The position numbers and the translations under genes are program-made. A model generated the notes under the pieces. It worked only from the letters and a program-made list of their open reading frames with translations, was not told where the DNA came from and ran no database searches. From Actinomycetes bacterium (GTDB taxonomy: Bacteria; Actinomycetota; Coriobacteriia; Anaerosomatales; Anaerosomataceae): a DNA stretch of 64,000 nucleotides. Numbering within the stretch: position 1 is the first letter of the stretch; each line of letters starts with the position of its first letter. Positions 34,679 through 43,729 of the stretch are shown one piece after another. Where the stretch lies: assembly GCA_022839745.1 (NCBI GenBank), contig JALHJB010000005.1, forward strand, positions 65,665-129,664. The letters are read 5' to 3'.

Positions 34679-35452
34679 ATGACCTCCGATACCACCGCAC
34701 CCCTCCTCGATATCCAGGACCTCCACGTTTCCGTGGGCGACCGGGAGATCCTGCGCGGTGTGGATCTCACCATCAACGAAGGTGAGACACACGTACTGCT
34801 CGGCCCCAACGGTGGCGGTAAGTCCACGCTCCTCAACACGATCGTCGGCATGCCCGGCTATCGGGTCACGCAGGGCCGCGTCCTGTTCAAGGGCGTCGAT
34901 CTCGCCGAGCTCGAGGTCGACGAGCGCGCCCGGCTTGGGATCGGGATCGCGTTCCAGCGCCCGCCTGCGGTCCGCGGCGTGAAGCTCCGCCAGATGCTCG
35001 AGGTGGCCGCCCGCGGCGAACTCGATGACGAGGCGATCGCCACGCTCGATGAGGAGCTCAACCTCGGCCACATGCTCGCACGCGATGTCAACATGGGCTT
35101 CTCCGGCGGCGAGGCAAAGCGCTCCGAGATGGCACAGCTGTTGGCCCAGATGCCCGACCTGGCGCTGTTCGACGAGCCCGAGAGCGGCGTTGACCTCGAC
35201 AACATCGCGGTCGTCGGTGGTGCGATGAACGCACTGCTCAAGGGTGAGGGCAGGATCTCCGAGCGTCGCCGCTCCGGTCTGATCATCACCCACACCGGTC
35301 ACATCCTGGAGTTCGTGAACGCCGACGTGGCGCACGTGCTCTACAACGGTCGCCTTGCCTGCAAGGGCAACCCGCTCGACCTCATCGACGAGATATCCAG
35401 CCACGGTTACGACGCCTGTGTGGAGTGCAAACTATGTCAGACACTCAGCTAA
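34679..35452 (+). CDS. sufC: SufC-type ATPase (SMS-like SmsC)
   Basis: 257 residues. The Fe-S assembly ATPase has Walker A LLGPNGGGKST, signature MGFSGGEAKRSEMAQ, and Walker B LALFDEPESGVD. The C-terminal CVECKLC motif is unusual for SufC but matches the minimal SufCB (SMS) systems described in archaea and anaerobes. ATG at 34679 follows GAGGTGACCG. It overlaps sufB by 19 bases. Confidence 0.93.
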   Translation: MTSDTTAPLLDIQDLHVSVGDREILRGVDLTINEGETHVLLGPNGGGKSTLLNTIVGMPGYRVTQGRVLFKGVDLAELEVDERARLGIGIAFQRPPAVRGVKLRQMLEVAARGELDDEAIATLDEELNLGHMLARDVNMGFSGGEAKRSEMAQLLAQMPDLALFDEPESGVDLDNIAVVGGAMNALLKGEGRISERRRSGLIITHTGHILEFVNADVAHVLYNGRLACKGNPLDLIDEISSHGYDACVECKLCQTLS

Positions 35453-36705
35453 GCCCCAGCGCCATCGCGCGCCTCGAAGAGATCCGCATCGCTGCGGAGT
35501 CCGCCATCGATAAGCAGGCCGCTCTCGGTCCCGATGTCGACATCACGCGCTTCAAGACCGTCTCAGAACAGCAGAAGATCGACTCACTCGAGTCGCTGGA
35601 GAAGCAGGTCAAGGAGACGGTCATCCACTCCGGCTTCATGGCCGACGAGTCCGACCGTTCGGCGAGCTACTTCCAGATGGACCGCACGCCGATCTACGAA
35701 CGGGTCCAGAAGGCGTTCGATGACGCCATCGAGATCATGAGCACTGAAGACGCGCTGCGCCTGTGGCCGGAGGAGATGCTCGAGAAGTACTGGTGGCGCG
35801 CGGTCATGCCCGACAAGGACAAGTACACCGCGCTCGTGGCCCTCCACCAGACCGAGGGGTACTTCATCCGCGTGAAGGCCGGTCGCAAAGTCGAGAAGCC
35901 CATCCAGGCCTGCCTGTTCGTGAGCGAAAGCAACGTCAGTCAGAACGTCCACAACATCATCATCGTCGAGGACGGTGCCGAGGCGAACGTCATCACCGGC
36001 TGCAACGTACACGTGGACGTGAAGGAGGGCCTGCACGCCGGCATCTCCGAGTTCTACGTGGGCAAGGGCGCGAAGCTCACGTTCACGATGGTCCACAACT
36101 GGGCCGAGGACTTCAGCGTGCGTCCGCGCACGGGCGTCATCGTCGACGACGACGGCGTCTACATCAACAACTACGTGCTGCTCACGCCGGTGAAGTCGAT
36201 CCAGTCCTTCCCGGTGGCCAAGCTGGAGGGCACGAACTCCACCGCCGTCTTCAACTCGATCGTCTACGGACTCAAGGACAGCCACATCGATCTGGGCAGC
36301 GAAGCCCAGCTGATCGGCGAGGGTTCGCGCTCCGAGGCGGTCGCCCGTACCGTGTCGCTCGACGAGTCGGTGGTGTACTCACGCGGACGCCTCATCGGCC
36401 GCACCAACGACTGCAAGGCGCACCTCGACTGCCGCGGTATCGTGCAGTCGCCCAACTCCACGCAGTGGGCGATCCCGGACCTCGCAAGCGAGGGCGCGCC
36501 GGGCGCCGAGCTCTCGCATGAAGCCGCCATCTCGCCGATCGCCGCCGAGGAGATCTACTACCTCATGACGCGCGGTCTCCCCAAGGACGAGGCGGTCTCG
36601 ATGATCACCCGCGGGTTCGTGAACATCGACATCCCCGGTCTGCCCGATGTCCTGCGCAAGCAGATCGACAAGGCGATCGAGGAGACGAGCAAGGAAGCGA
36701 TGTAG
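35434..36705 (+). CDS. sufB: SufB/SufD-type scaffold protein (SMS-like SmsB)
   Basis: 423 residues. The SufBD beta-helix core is evident: NVHNIIIVEDGAEANVITGC, the LEGTNSTAVFNSIVYG region and SLDESVVYSRGRLIG. Near the C-terminus are DCKAHLDCRGIV and the GAELSHEAAISPIAAEEIYYLMTRGL segment, which in scaffold proteins holds the nascent cluster. No sufD, sufS, sufU or sufE follows, consistent with a two-gene minimal system. ATG at 35434, with GGAGTG upstream, lies within the end of sufC. Confidence 0.93.
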   Translation: MSDTQLSPSAIARLEEIRIAAESAIDKQAALGPDVDITRFKTVSEQQKIDSLESLEKQVKETVIHSGFMADESDRSASYFQMDRTPIYERVQKAFDDAIEIMSTEDALRLWPEEMLEKYWWRAVMPDKDKYTALVALHQTEGYFIRVKAGRKVEKPIQACLFVSESNVSQNVHNIIIVEDGAEANVITGCNVHVDVKEGLHAGISEFYVGKGAKLTFTMVHNWAEDFSVRPRTGVIVDDDGVYINNYVLLTPVKSIQSFPVAKLEGTNSTAVFNSIVYGLKDSHIDLGSEAQLIGEGSRSEAVARTVSLDESVVYSRGRLIGRTNDCKAHLDCRGIVQSPNSTQWAIPDLASEGAPGAELSHEAAISPIAAEEIYYLMTRGLPKDEAVSMITRGFVNIDIPGLPDVLRKQIDKAIEETSKEAM

Positions 36706-36750
36706 TCACCGCGCGTCAGGGGCGCTTCCGCTGAAGCGTGCTGGCGAGTG

Positions 36751-36785
36751 CGAAGGGCGGACCGGTCGATCCGGTCCGCCCTTCG
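36751..36785. terminator. Strong bidirectional terminator between sufB and aguA
   Basis: A 15-bp perfect stem (36751-36765 with 36771-36785) with a 5-base loop separates convergent sufCB and the agmatine operon. Confidence 0.9.
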
Positions 36786-36817
36786 TGTTCACGACGCCGG
36801 GCACATGCGGCCCGCGA

Positions 36818-37915
36818 CTACCCGCGCGGCTGCTGCTGGGTGATGCAGTGCACGTTCCCGCCGCCGAGGATGATCTCGCGGGCGCTCTCGATCGCCACGA
36901 CCGCGCGGTCGGGATAGAGCTCCTGGAGCTTCACCCGGGCCGCCTCATCATGCCGGTCTCCGAACGCCGGGACGAGGACGCCGCCGTTCACCACGTAGTA
37001 GTTGATGTAGCTTGCGGCCTGGCGGTCACCGGGTAGCCGCGGCAGTGTTCCGTCTACGGCGTCCACGCCCTGCGACTCCTCCTCGGTGATCAGCAGCGGG
37101 TCTGGGATGTGGATCGTGTGCACTTCGAGTGCGCGCCCACGCGCGTCGGTCGCCGCCTCGAGCGCCTCCTTCGCCGCGACCGACCGCGCGTACTGCGGGT
37201 CGCTCTCGTCATCGGTCCATGCGATCACGACAACGCCGGGACGCACGACGGCGAAGATGTTGTCCACGTGGCCGTTCGTCTCATCGTTGTAGATGCCGAG
37301 CGGAATCCAGATGACCTTCTCGCATCCCAGGTAGTCGCAGAGCGCGGCCTCGATCTCCTCCTTGCTGAGATCGGGGTTCCGCCCCTCGGAGAGCAGGCAC
37401 TCCTCGGTGACGAAGCAGGTGCCTTCGCCGTCCACATGGATCGATCCGCCCTCGAGCACGACAGGGGCCTTGTAGCGGTCGACACCCTCGATCTCGCAGA
37501 TCTTGCAGGCAACGGCGTCGTCCTTGTCCCAGGGGAAGTACAATCCGTCCACCAGGCCACCCCAGGCGTTGAAGTCCCAGTCCACGCCGCGGACGACACC
37601 CTCGTCATTCACCACGAACGTAGGGCCGCAGTCGCGCACCCAGGAATCGTCGTTGCTGATCTCAACCACGCGCACCTCTGGCGGTAGCATCTGCCGGGCG
37701 TTGGCGAACTGCGCGTGGCTCACGCCCATCGTGACAGGCTCGAATCGCGCAATCGCGCTCGCCACCTCAACGAACGCCTTCTGCGCAGGCTTGGCGCCCA
37801 GGCGCCAGTTGTCAGGGCGTTCGGGCCACAGGATCCAGGTGCCGGCATGCGGCTCGAACTCACCCGGCATGCGGAACCCGTCGGCCTTCGGCGTGCTGTC
37901 TATGACCTTTGGCAT
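36818..37915 (-). CDS. aguA: Agmatine deiminase
   Basis: 365 residues. It hydrolyses agmatine to N-carbamoylputrescine and ammonia. Guanidino-modifying family features include [58 protein letters not shown] and the catalytic Cys in [16 protein letters not shown] at 37915 follows GAGAGGAGGC. It is the last gene of a four-gene agmatine operon. The next step, phosphorolysis of carbamoylputrescine, is encoded upstream. Confidence 0.95.
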   Translation of the reverse strand: MPKVIDSTPKADGFRMPGEFEPHAGTWILWPERPDNWRLGAKPAQKAFVEVASAIARFEPVTMGVSHAQFANARQMLPPEVRVVEISNDDSWVRDCGPTFVVNDEGVVRGVDWDFNAWGGLVDGLYFPWDKDDAVACKICEIEGVDRYKAPVVLEGGSIHVDGEGTCFVTEECLLSEGRNPDLSKEEIEAALCDYLGCEKVIWIPLGIYNDETNGHVDNIFAVVRPGVVVIAWTDDESDPQYARSVAAKEALEAATDARGRALEVHTIHIPDPLLITEEESQGVDAVDGTLPRLPGDRQAASYINYYVVNGGVLVPAFGDRHDEAARVKLQELYPDRAVVAIESAREIILGGGNVHCITQQQPRG

Positions 37916-37944
37916 AGTGCCTCCTCTCCTGTCGGGGACCGTGT

Positions 37945-39348
37945 CTATGCCTTCTTGAGCGACTTCGCATGGTTGTACAGCCAGAAGCCCACCGCCACCG
38001 AGATGATCGTGCCGCCGATGGTGATGGCGTAAAACGCGCCGAGCGGCGTACCCTCGGGCGGCACGAGGAAGAAGAGCGCCAGCGTGAACAGGATCCCGAT
38101 CTCGCACAGGACGGTCCACAGCCAGGCGCCAGCGTCGCCGCCGGGCACCTTGTACGGCCGGTGCTGCTCGGGGAACTTCTTTCTGAGCGCCACGAGCGAC
38201 GGGAACATGAGCAGGTACGGCAGCAGGAACACCACGGAGCTGAGCGAGAAGATCGCCCAGAAGATGCCCTCGTTGTTGCCGAACAGCACGTAGGTGAGCA
38301 CCGTTACCACGGTGGCGATGATGCCCATCAGATAGAACGCGTAGTCAGGCGTGTCGAACTTGGGGTGCATGTGGCCAAAGACGCCCGGCGCGGTCTCGTC
38401 CATACCGGTAGCGGCGATAGACTCGTTGGCGCCGATCGACCAGGTCACCATGTTGCCGAGGAACGTGAAGAGCACGCCGATCGCCATGACCGCGAACACA
38501 GGGCCAGCGGCGGCGCCGAGCACGGCCTCGAACGCCGGCTTGAGCGCGTCCACGATGCCGGTCTCGATGACGATCTCGTCCACCGGGATCACGGCGAGCA
38601 CGCCAAAAGTCGCGAACATGTAGATGAACAGGATGGCGAGCCCGGCGGCGAAGATCATCTTCGGCACATCACGCTTGGGATCCTTGACCGAGTCGCCCAC
38701 CGAGCTCATGAGCTCGAATCCCATGAAGCTGTAGATCACGACCGGGAGATACGTGAGGTTGTCGAACGACATGTCCGGTATCCAGTTGGCGAGCGAGAAG
38801 TCGTTCGCCAGCCCGCCGTTTTTGATCGCAGCCGCGATGCCCGCGACGCCGAGAACCAAGAACACGACCATCTTCACGACGGCGGATGCGTTTGGCACCC
38901 ACTTGGAGTAGCGCTTGGGCAGCACGCCGATGGCGACCATCACCCAGATGAGCGCGATGACGAGCGCTGCCTCGAGCCACAGCGGCATCGTGATGCCGAA
39001 CGCCGCTGTGAGCGTGTAGACGAACAGGACGAACACGCTTGGCGCCCAGAGCGCAACGTTCACCCAGTACAACCACGCGGTGACGGTGCCCCACATGGGC
39101 CCGAACGCCTCGCGCACCCACACGTAGAGCCCGCCGTCGTCGGGCCAGGCGGCACCGAGCTCGGCGGTCACGAACCCGTATGGGATGAAGAACAGTACGG
39201 CGAGGACGATCCAGAACGTCATGCCCTGCACGCCCATCGCCGCGGATGAAGCGATCGTGTCTCCCACAAGGATCGCGGAGACGGAGAACAGGATCATCGA
39301 CGCCAGGCCGAATACCTTGTGCTTGGTTGGTGCGTTCTCTGCAGCCAT
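37945..39348 (-). CDS. aguD: APC-family amino acid/polyamine antiporter, probably agmatine:putrescine
   Basis: 467 residues with about 12 membrane helices, in the amino acid-polyamine-organocation superfamily. Features include a [11 protein letters not shown] segment in helix 1, [21 protein letters not shown] and a C-terminal PYKVPGG motif. Position between carbamoyltransferase and agmatine deiminase genes argues for agmatine import in exchange for putrescine, as with AguD. ATG follows GGGAGG. The substrate is inferred from context. Confidence 0.85.
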   Translation of the reverse strand: MAAENAPTKHKVFGLASMILFSVSAILVGDTIASSAAMGVQGMTFWIVLAVLFFIPYGFVTAELGAAWPDDGGLYVWVREAFGPMWGTVTAWLYWVNVALWAPSVFVLFVYTLTAAFGITMPLWLEAALVIALIWVMVAIGVLPKRYSKWVPNASAVVKMVVFLVLGVAGIAAAIKNGGLANDFSLANWIPDMSFDNLTYLPVVIYSFMGFELMSSVGDSVKDPKRDVPKMIFAAGLAILFIYMFATFGVLAVIPVDEIVIETGIVDALKPAFEAVLGAAAGPVFAVMAIGVLFTFLGNMVTWSIGANESIAATGMDETAPGVFGHMHPKFDTPDYAFYLMGIIATVVTVLTYVLFGNNEGIFWAIFSLSSVVFLLPYLLMFPSLVALRKKFPEQHRPYKVPGGDAGAWLWTVLCEIGILFTLALFFLVPPEGTPLGAFYAITIGGTIISVAVGFWLYNHAKSLKKA

Positions 39349-39383
39349 CGAAGTTCCTCCCCGGGCCCGAAGGCCCCCTCGGA

Positions 39384-40397
39384 TCAGGTCAGCAGTGCGC
39401 GGGCGATCGGATGGAGCCGTTCGTCAGCGGGCAGCTCATCGATGCCGATGAGCGCGAGCATCAGAGCCTTCTGGAAGTGCATGCGGTTCTCGGCCTGCGG
39501 GAAGATGATCGAGGCATCGCTGTCGGCGACCTCGTCGGTGACCTCCTCGCCGCGCATAGCGGGCAGGCAGTGCATGAACCGCGCACTCTCTTTGGCCTTC
39601 GCCATGAGCGCGCTGTTCACCTGGAACGGCGTGAACGCCTTGATGCGCGCCTCGTACTCGTCCTCCTGCCCCGTCCACCACCAGCAGTCGGTGTAGATGA
39701 AGTCGGCGCCTTCGATCGCCTCGAGCGGATCGTGCGTGAGCATGAAGCTCCCGCCATTGTCCTCCGCGATCTGCGCGGCCTTCTTCTGGAGCGCCTCGTC
39801 CATCTCATACCCCGGCGCGTTCCCGATACGTACGTTCAGGCCGAGCTTGGTGAGCGTGGTAGCAAGCGAGTTGCACGGGTGCGCCGCATCGCCGAGGTAG
39901 GCGAACGTAACCCCTTCGAGGCGGCCCGCGTGCTCAAGTATGGTGAGCGCGTCGCTCATCGACTGTGCAGGGTGGCGGTCCGCGTCCATGCCGTTGATGA
40001 CCGGAACCGTCGCAAAGCGCGCAAGCTCCTCGATGGTCTCGTTCTTCTTCGAGCGGATCTCGATCGCGTCGTTCATGCGGGAGAGAACGCGGGCCGTGTC
40101 GGCCACTGTCTCACGCCCGGGCAGGTGTATCTCACCGGGACGCAGGTAGAGCGCGTTACCGCCGAGCTCGGCGAACCCGTTCTCAAAGCTCACGCGCGTG
40201 CGGGTGGACGACGCCTCGAAGATCATGGCGAGATGGCGGCCCGGCAGGAACGGCGTGAGCCGCATCTTCTGGCGCAGGGCCTTCAGGTGCACCGCAAGCA
40301 CCAGCAGGTCCTCGAGGTCCTGACGCGAGTAGTCGAGATCGGTCAGGTAGTGCCGGCCTCTCAAACGTCGCAGAGCGGGCAGTGTCCGCATGTCCAT
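39384..40397 (-). CDS. ptcA: Putrescine carbamoyltransferase
   Basis: 337 residues. It transfers the carbamoyl group from N-carbamoylputrescine to phosphate, giving putrescine and carbamoyl phosphate. The transcarbamylase signature is complete: FEASSTRTRVSFENG (carbamoyl phosphate binding), DADRHPAQSMSDALTI and ARFMHCLPAMRGEEVT. By sequence alone ornithine carbamoyltransferase is an alternative; the flanking agmatine deiminase and carbamate kinase genes favour putrescine. It is the second gene of the operon. Confidence 0.88.
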   Translation of the reverse strand: MDMRTLPALRRLRGRHYLTDLDYSRQDLEDLLVLAVHLKALRQKMRLTPFLPGRHLAMIFEASSTRTRVSFENGFAELGGNALYLRPGEIHLPGRETVADTARVLSRMNDAIEIRSKKNETIEELARFATVPVINGMDADRHPAQSMSDALTILEHAGRLEGVTFAYLGDAAHPCNSLATTLTKLGLNVRIGNAPGYEMDEALQKKAAQIAEDNGGSFMLTHDPLEAIEGADFIYTDCWWWTGQEDEYEARIKAFTPFQVNSALMAKAKESARFMHCLPAMRGEEVTDEVADSDASIIFPQAENRMHFQKALMLALIGIDELPADERLHPIARALLT

Positions 40398-40454
40398 ATG
40401 CGTCCTCCTCCTCGTGTATCGGCGCGTTCTGTGCCAGGGGCCGGCAGCCGGCCC

Positions 40455-41402
40455 CTATCTCTCCTCTCCTTCGTCGATGGGATCGGGCTCAACGATCGTC
40501 CCAGCCTCGCCGGCGACGATCGCTGTGATGTCGTCCAGGCTCCCGATGGCGGCGCGGTGACCGGTGCTTCGAACGAAGCGGATAGCCGCCTCTACCTTCG
40601 GCCCCATCGAGCCCGCCGCGAACTCATGCCGCTCGAGCTCGGCCGGCGTCGTGCGGCCGAGAAGGCGCTGGGCCCGAGTACCCCAGTCGAGGTACACGCC
40701 GGGGGCGTCTGTGGCCATCAGGAAGAGATCCGCCCCCAGTTGACTTGCGAGGAGCTGGCCGGCGAGGTCTTTGTCGATCACAGCCTCCACGCCCACCAGC
40801 GTGCGGGTGCCATCGGGCAGATACGCCGTGGGGATACCGCCGCCGCCAGCACAGATGACCACGGTGTCTCTCTCCACGAGCCACCTGATCGGGTCGAGCT
40901 CGAAGATCTGCTTCGGTTCGGGAGAGGGCACCACCCGGCGCATGTGCGGACCATCGGGACGGAACACCCACCCCTTCTCCGCGGCGAGCACCTCCGCTTC
41001 TTCATTCGTGTACACGGGACCGACGAACTTGGTCGGATTCTCGAACGCCGGATCGTCAAGGTCGACTTCGACCATCGTGAGTATCGTGGCGAGCGGTTTC
41101 TCGAACGGCAGCAGGTTGCCAAGCTCCTGCTCCACCATGTACGCGATCATGCCCTGGCTCTGAGCGCCGAGCACATCAAGAGGGTACGGCTCCACATCCT
41201 TGTAAGCCGCCGCCTGCAGGGCGAGCAGCCCCACCTGTGGCCCATTGCCGTGCGCGAGAACAAGATTGTGCCGCTCGGCGATGGGCGCGAGTGCCCGGGC
41301 GGCGATGCGAACGTTGTTTCGCTGCACCTCAGCGGTCATGGGCTCCGAGCGACGGAGCAGAGCGTTTCCACCAAGAGCCACTACGATGGTCTGCTTCTCC
41401 AC
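40455..41402 (-). CDS. arcC: Carbamate kinase
   Basis: 315 residues. It makes ATP from carbamoyl phosphate, ending the agmatine fermentation. Family motifs: [14 protein letters not shown] at the start, [27 protein letters not shown] and [19 protein letters not shown] at 41402 is selected because AGGAGG lies 6 bases upstream, while the open frame extends further. It is the first gene of the operon, transcribed away from tetR. Confidence 0.94.
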   Translation of the reverse strand: MEKQTIVVALGGNALLRRSEPMTAEVQRNNVRIAARALAPIAERHNLVLAHGNGPQVGLLALQAAAYKDVEPYPLDVLGAQSQGMIAYMVEQELGNLLPFEKPLATILTMVEVDLDDPAFENPTKFVGPVYTNEEAEVLAAEKGWVFRPDGPHMRRVVPSPEPKQIFELDPIRWLVERDTVVICAGGGGIPTAYLPDGTRTLVGVEAVIDKDLAGQLLASQLGADLFLMATDAPGVYLDWGTRAQRLLGRTTPAELERHEFAAGSMGPKVEAAIRFVRSTGHRAAIGSLDDITAIVAGEAGTIVEPDPIDEGEER

Positions 41403-41470
41403 GCGAAACCTCCTGTGCAACCCGGTGATCGGTGCCCGGACCGCCCCCAGACCGGCCTTCACTTTAGTTT

Positions 41471-41490
41471 ATTTGTCCGGTCGGCTAAAT
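41471..41490. promoter_or_regulatory. 20-bp palindromic operator between arcC and tetR
   Basis: The 20 bases fit ATTTNNCCGNNCGGNNAAAT, symmetrical at 14 of 20 positions, and lie between divergent arcC and tetR. The size and symmetry fit a TetR-family dimer. It would control both the agmatine operon and tetR itself. Confidence 0.65.
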
Positions 41491-41549
41491 CTAAACATCT
41501 CGTGGCTATATACTTCAGGAGAGACACTCTCCACGGAGGTGAGCGGGCA

Positions 41550-42224
41550 ATGGAAGCCCAGGTACCCAAGCGCCGCCCCGGCAGGCCGCGAACGCGCCAG
41601 CAGGCGCTCGAACTGCGCGCGCAGGATCCCATCGAATCGCTCCCCCCTACCGCCCGCAGACTGCTCGATGCCGCGCGTCGGATACTCGAGCGCGACGGCA
41701 TCGCGGCGCTGAGCCTCTCAGCTGTCGCGGAGGAGGCCGATGAGTCAAAGGCGAGTATCGGCTACCACTTCGGCAACAAGGAAGGGCTGATCGTCGCCCT
41801 CGTCGACTCGCTCGTACACGAGGCCAACCGGGGCCTGGTGGCGCAGACGCACCAGTACCCCCTGGGCGACACCAGGCTGCGCGTACTGATGGAAGGCGAG
41901 CGTGAGATCATCGAAGACACGCAGGGGTTCATCGCCCTGCTCGAGATCTTCCCGTACGCGATGCGCAGCGAATCCATCCGTGGCCGCATCGCAGATCTGT
42001 ACGCGGGCTACCGCGACACCGTGCTCGATGTGCTCGATGCCGGGCAGGGCACGCCCACACGGGAGCTCGCCTCATTCGCGCTGCTCACGATAGCGATCGT
42101 CGACGGGCTGTCCATCCAGTACGCCCTGGACCCCGACCGGGTCGATCTCGAAGCGGCAACGCACCTGTGGCAGCGGATGGGCCGGTGTGTGTTGAGCGAC
42201 CTTGGCATGGTCGACATCGGATAG
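41550..42224 (+). CDS. TetR family regulator of the agmatine operon
   Basis: 224 residues. The N-terminus is Arg/Pro-rich (PKRRPGRPRTRQQ), then a TetR helix-turn-helix (about 38-85: ARRLLDAARRILERDGIAAL, SLSAVAEEADESKASIGYHF, GNKEGLIVAL). The rest is a helical ligand domain. ATG at 41550 follows GGAGGTGAGCGG. It diverges from the agmatine operon and shares its control region, so the probable ligand is agmatine or a related polyamine. Agmatine operons in enterococci and streptococci use a LuxR-type regulator instead. Confidence 0.87.
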   Translation: MEAQVPKRRPGRPRTRQQALELRAQDPIESLPPTARRLLDAARRILERDGIAALSLSAVAEEADESKASIGYHFGNKEGLIVALVDSLVHEANRGLVAQTHQYPLGDTRLRVLMEGEREIIEDTQGFIALLEIFPYAMRSESIRGRIADLYAGYRDTVLDVLDAGQGTPTRELASFALLTIAIVDGLSIQYALDPDRVDLEAATHLWQRMGRCVLSDLGMVDIG

Positions 42225-42237
42225 CCGAGGACTCGCG

Positions 42238-42591
42238 TCAGCGGAAGAGGCCTGTCACCATGGCCGCATGCACGCCGATCCAGGCCAGGTTCACGATCCA
42301 GATGGTCTTCTGCCGGTGGATGAGCCCGTACACGGTCCAGGTGATAGCCACCGTCAGGCCGATGACCGAGGTGACCGCCGATAGACCCGCCGTGCGATTG
42401 AGTGCCCAGACGTTGTAGAGCTGGGGCGCCATGGCAAGCGGATAGATCAGCCCGAGAAGGAGCACCATCCGATTCACGTGCGGTTCGATAGCGTCCGCCA
42501 CATGCTCGGTGACGTGCGCCGCACGCGGGACTATGCCCGCGGCAGATACCTGGACCCGTAGTGGCTTCCTCACGTGCAGCATTCCGTTCAT
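42238..42591 (-). CDS. SemiSWEET/PQ-loop-like small membrane protein
   Basis: 117 residues. After a soluble 40-residue N-terminus, three membrane helices include the PQ-loop signature LIYPLAMAPQLYNVWALNRTAGLS, then VIGLTVAITWTVYGLIHR and WIVNLAWIGVHAAMV. This matches the SemiSWEET triple-helix sugar transporter fold. The start is uncertain: TTG at 42600, ATG at 42591 or ATG at 42582 (best spaced after GGAG). The substrate is not known. It converges with tetR. Confidence 0.72.
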   Translation of the reverse strand: MNGMLHVRKPLRVQVSAAGIVPRAAHVTEHVADAIEPHVNRMVLLLGLIYPLAMAPQLYNVWALNRTAGLSAVTSVIGLTVAITWTVYGLIHRQKTIWIVNLAWIGVHAAMVTGLFR

Positions 42592-42649
42592 CTCCGCCAA
42601 TCATGCTCGCCGTATGCACCTACCTACCCTATCGTCGCCAGGGGTGTAT

Positions 42650-42707
42650 ACAGCAAGCCCTCGACAGCGGCCTGTGTCCGGGGCGTTGACGGTACGTCAC
42701 TTGCTGT
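42650..42707 (+). promoter_or_regulatory. Structured region upstream of the small zinc-finger gene
   Basis: ACAGCAAG (42650-42657) and CTTGCTGT (42700-42707) can pair across a 42-base interval that also contains the palindrome TGACG-GTA-CGTCA (42687-42699). It lies about 120-170 bases before the ATG at 42824. It could be an operator or a folded leader. Confidence 0.35.
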
Positions 42708-42823
42708 GCCGAAAGGCAGTGATGGCTCCCTCACAACATCTGGATATGTTCGTGGCCGAACGACCTCTGGACATCAGCGCAAGCAAGTTTAATACTCGTC
42801 AATGCAGGGCAAGGAGATGTGTG

Positions 42824-42982
42824 ATGGTTCGCAAAGAGACGTGTCCCGCCTGCAGGGGCAACCGGGTCATCACCGTTGAGCCGCGGCCGGGCATCAAGGA
42901 GTGGCGCCCGTGCAAAGGCTGCAACGGCACCGGGTATCTGGTGCGCGTCTCAACGGGAGGCGGATACTCCGGCCGCTGCTGA
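42824..42982 (+). CDS. 52-residue DnaJ-type zinc-finger protein
   Basis: The protein has the Cys pattern CPACRGNRV then CKGCNGTGYLV, i.e. a CxxCxG(N) / CxxCxGxG zinc-binding finger as in DnaJ and related small proteins. ATG at 42824 follows AAGGAGATGTGTG. A -10-like TAATAC lies near 42791. The protein is a free-standing zinc ribbon of unknown partner. It has its own terminator (43036-43059). Confidence 0.75.
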   Translation: MVRKETCPACRGNRVITVEPRPGIKEWRPCKGCNGTGYLVRVSTGGGYSGRC

Positions 42983-43035
42983 TCGGGGAACCGTCGGCTT
43001 CCTACGATGACTCACACAACAAGAGCCGACTTCCG

Positions 43036-43059
43036 GAACGGCCCCTTCGGGGGCCGTTC
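43036..43059. terminator. Bidirectional terminator with UUCG tetraloop
   Basis: GAACGGCCCC (43036-43045) pairs with GGGGCCGTTC (43050-43059) closing a TTCG loop, between the convergent zinc-finger gene and the small 70-residue gene. Confidence 0.85.
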
Positions 43060-43064
43060 GCCTG

Positions 43065-43277
43065 TCAGCTGAAGAAGATGTAGTAGCGGCAGTGGCGCTT
43101 CTCCGGGCAGTCGGCCGGCGTGGTGCTCGCCGTGTAGAACCAGCGGGTCCCCTCAACGAAGCAGCTGCACTCCACGTGCCAGTCTTCGGGCTTCACGCGG
43201 GTGTTGAAGCGATCGCTCTCGTCGACCTGCTCGCGCCAGTAGAAGCACTTGCCCTGTATCGGCTGATAGCCGTCCAC
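43065..43277 (-). CDS. Cys-containing small protein of unknown function
   Basis: 70 residues, aromatic-rich and with five Cys: KCFYWREQ, HVECSCFVEG, DCPEKRHCRYY. It lies 15 bases after the 121-residue gene and downstream of the radical-SAM gene on the same strand, so the three form a likely operon. It has no signal peptide. A metal- or cluster-binding fold is conceivable but unsupported. Confidence 0.5.
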   Translation of the reverse strand: MDGYQPIQGKCFYWREQVDESDRFNTRVKPEDWHVECSCFVEGTRWFYTASTTPADCPEKRHCRYYIFFS

Positions 43278-43292
43278 ATGCCTCCCTGTGCT

Positions 43293-43658
43293 CTACCCGT
43301 GCCCGCGCGGAAGCACGGGGGGCAGCTCGAGACGGTTGTGGTCCTTGAGCTCCATGATGCTGAAGACGCCGTTCATCAGCAGGATGCCCTGGATCGTGCC
43401 GATCCACCGGTAGGCCTTGGCGAACCGTCCCGCACGAAGAAACAGACGTGTCTGCCCGCACATCCACATCGCATGGTTAAGCGTGTCGTACTTGGGAGTC
43501 TCGAACCGGCAGGAACCGATGTGGCCCTCGATGTCTTCGTAGCGCGCAGACCGGTAGCCGAGTTCTGTGAGCGTCTTCTCGTAGAACTCGAGCATGCCGT
43601 ACGCATGCTGAGTGGTGAAATCGTCATCAAAGCTGCGCGGCTCGTCTACGCGAGTCAT
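43293..43658 (-). CDS. Hypothetical protein in radical-SAM operon
   Basis: 121 residues. Helical and aromatic-rich, with two Cys (GSCRFETPKYDT, MWMCGQTRLF). It opens with MTRVDEPRSFDDDF. The ATG at 43658 is preceded by GAGAGG at 8 bases; a GTG at 43667 is possible. It lies 71 bases after the radical-SAM gene and 15 before the next small gene. No family recognised. Confidence 0.55.
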   Translation of the reverse strand: MTRVDEPRSFDDDFTTQHAYGMLEFYEKTLTELGYRSARYEDIEGHIGSCRFETPKYDTLNHAMWMCGQTRLFLRAGRFAKAYRWIGTIQGILLMNGVFSIMELKDHNRLELPPVLPRGHG

Positions 43659-43729
43659 CGGCGCCACCTCTCGTTGCGGTCATGATGACCCAGGAGCGGC
43701 GCTGATGTAAACCCGGTCGTGCAGCCGGC

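Noticed and set aside
39384..40397. Arginine deiminase pathway (ornithine carbamoyltransferase plus carbamate kinase)
   Set aside because: The deiminase in the operon is clearly agmatine deiminase, not arginine deiminase, so putrescine carbamoyltransferase fits better.
39246..42224. 992-residue open frame on the plus strand
   Set aside because: Most of it lies antisense to arcC, ptcA and part of aguD; only its last 225 codons, the TetR gene from 41550, look like a real protein.
42601..42823. Known riboswitch (cyclic di-GMP, cobalamin) before the zinc-finger gene
   Set aside because: The stems exist but the conserved core nucleotides of those classes were not found; it is reported only as a structured region.
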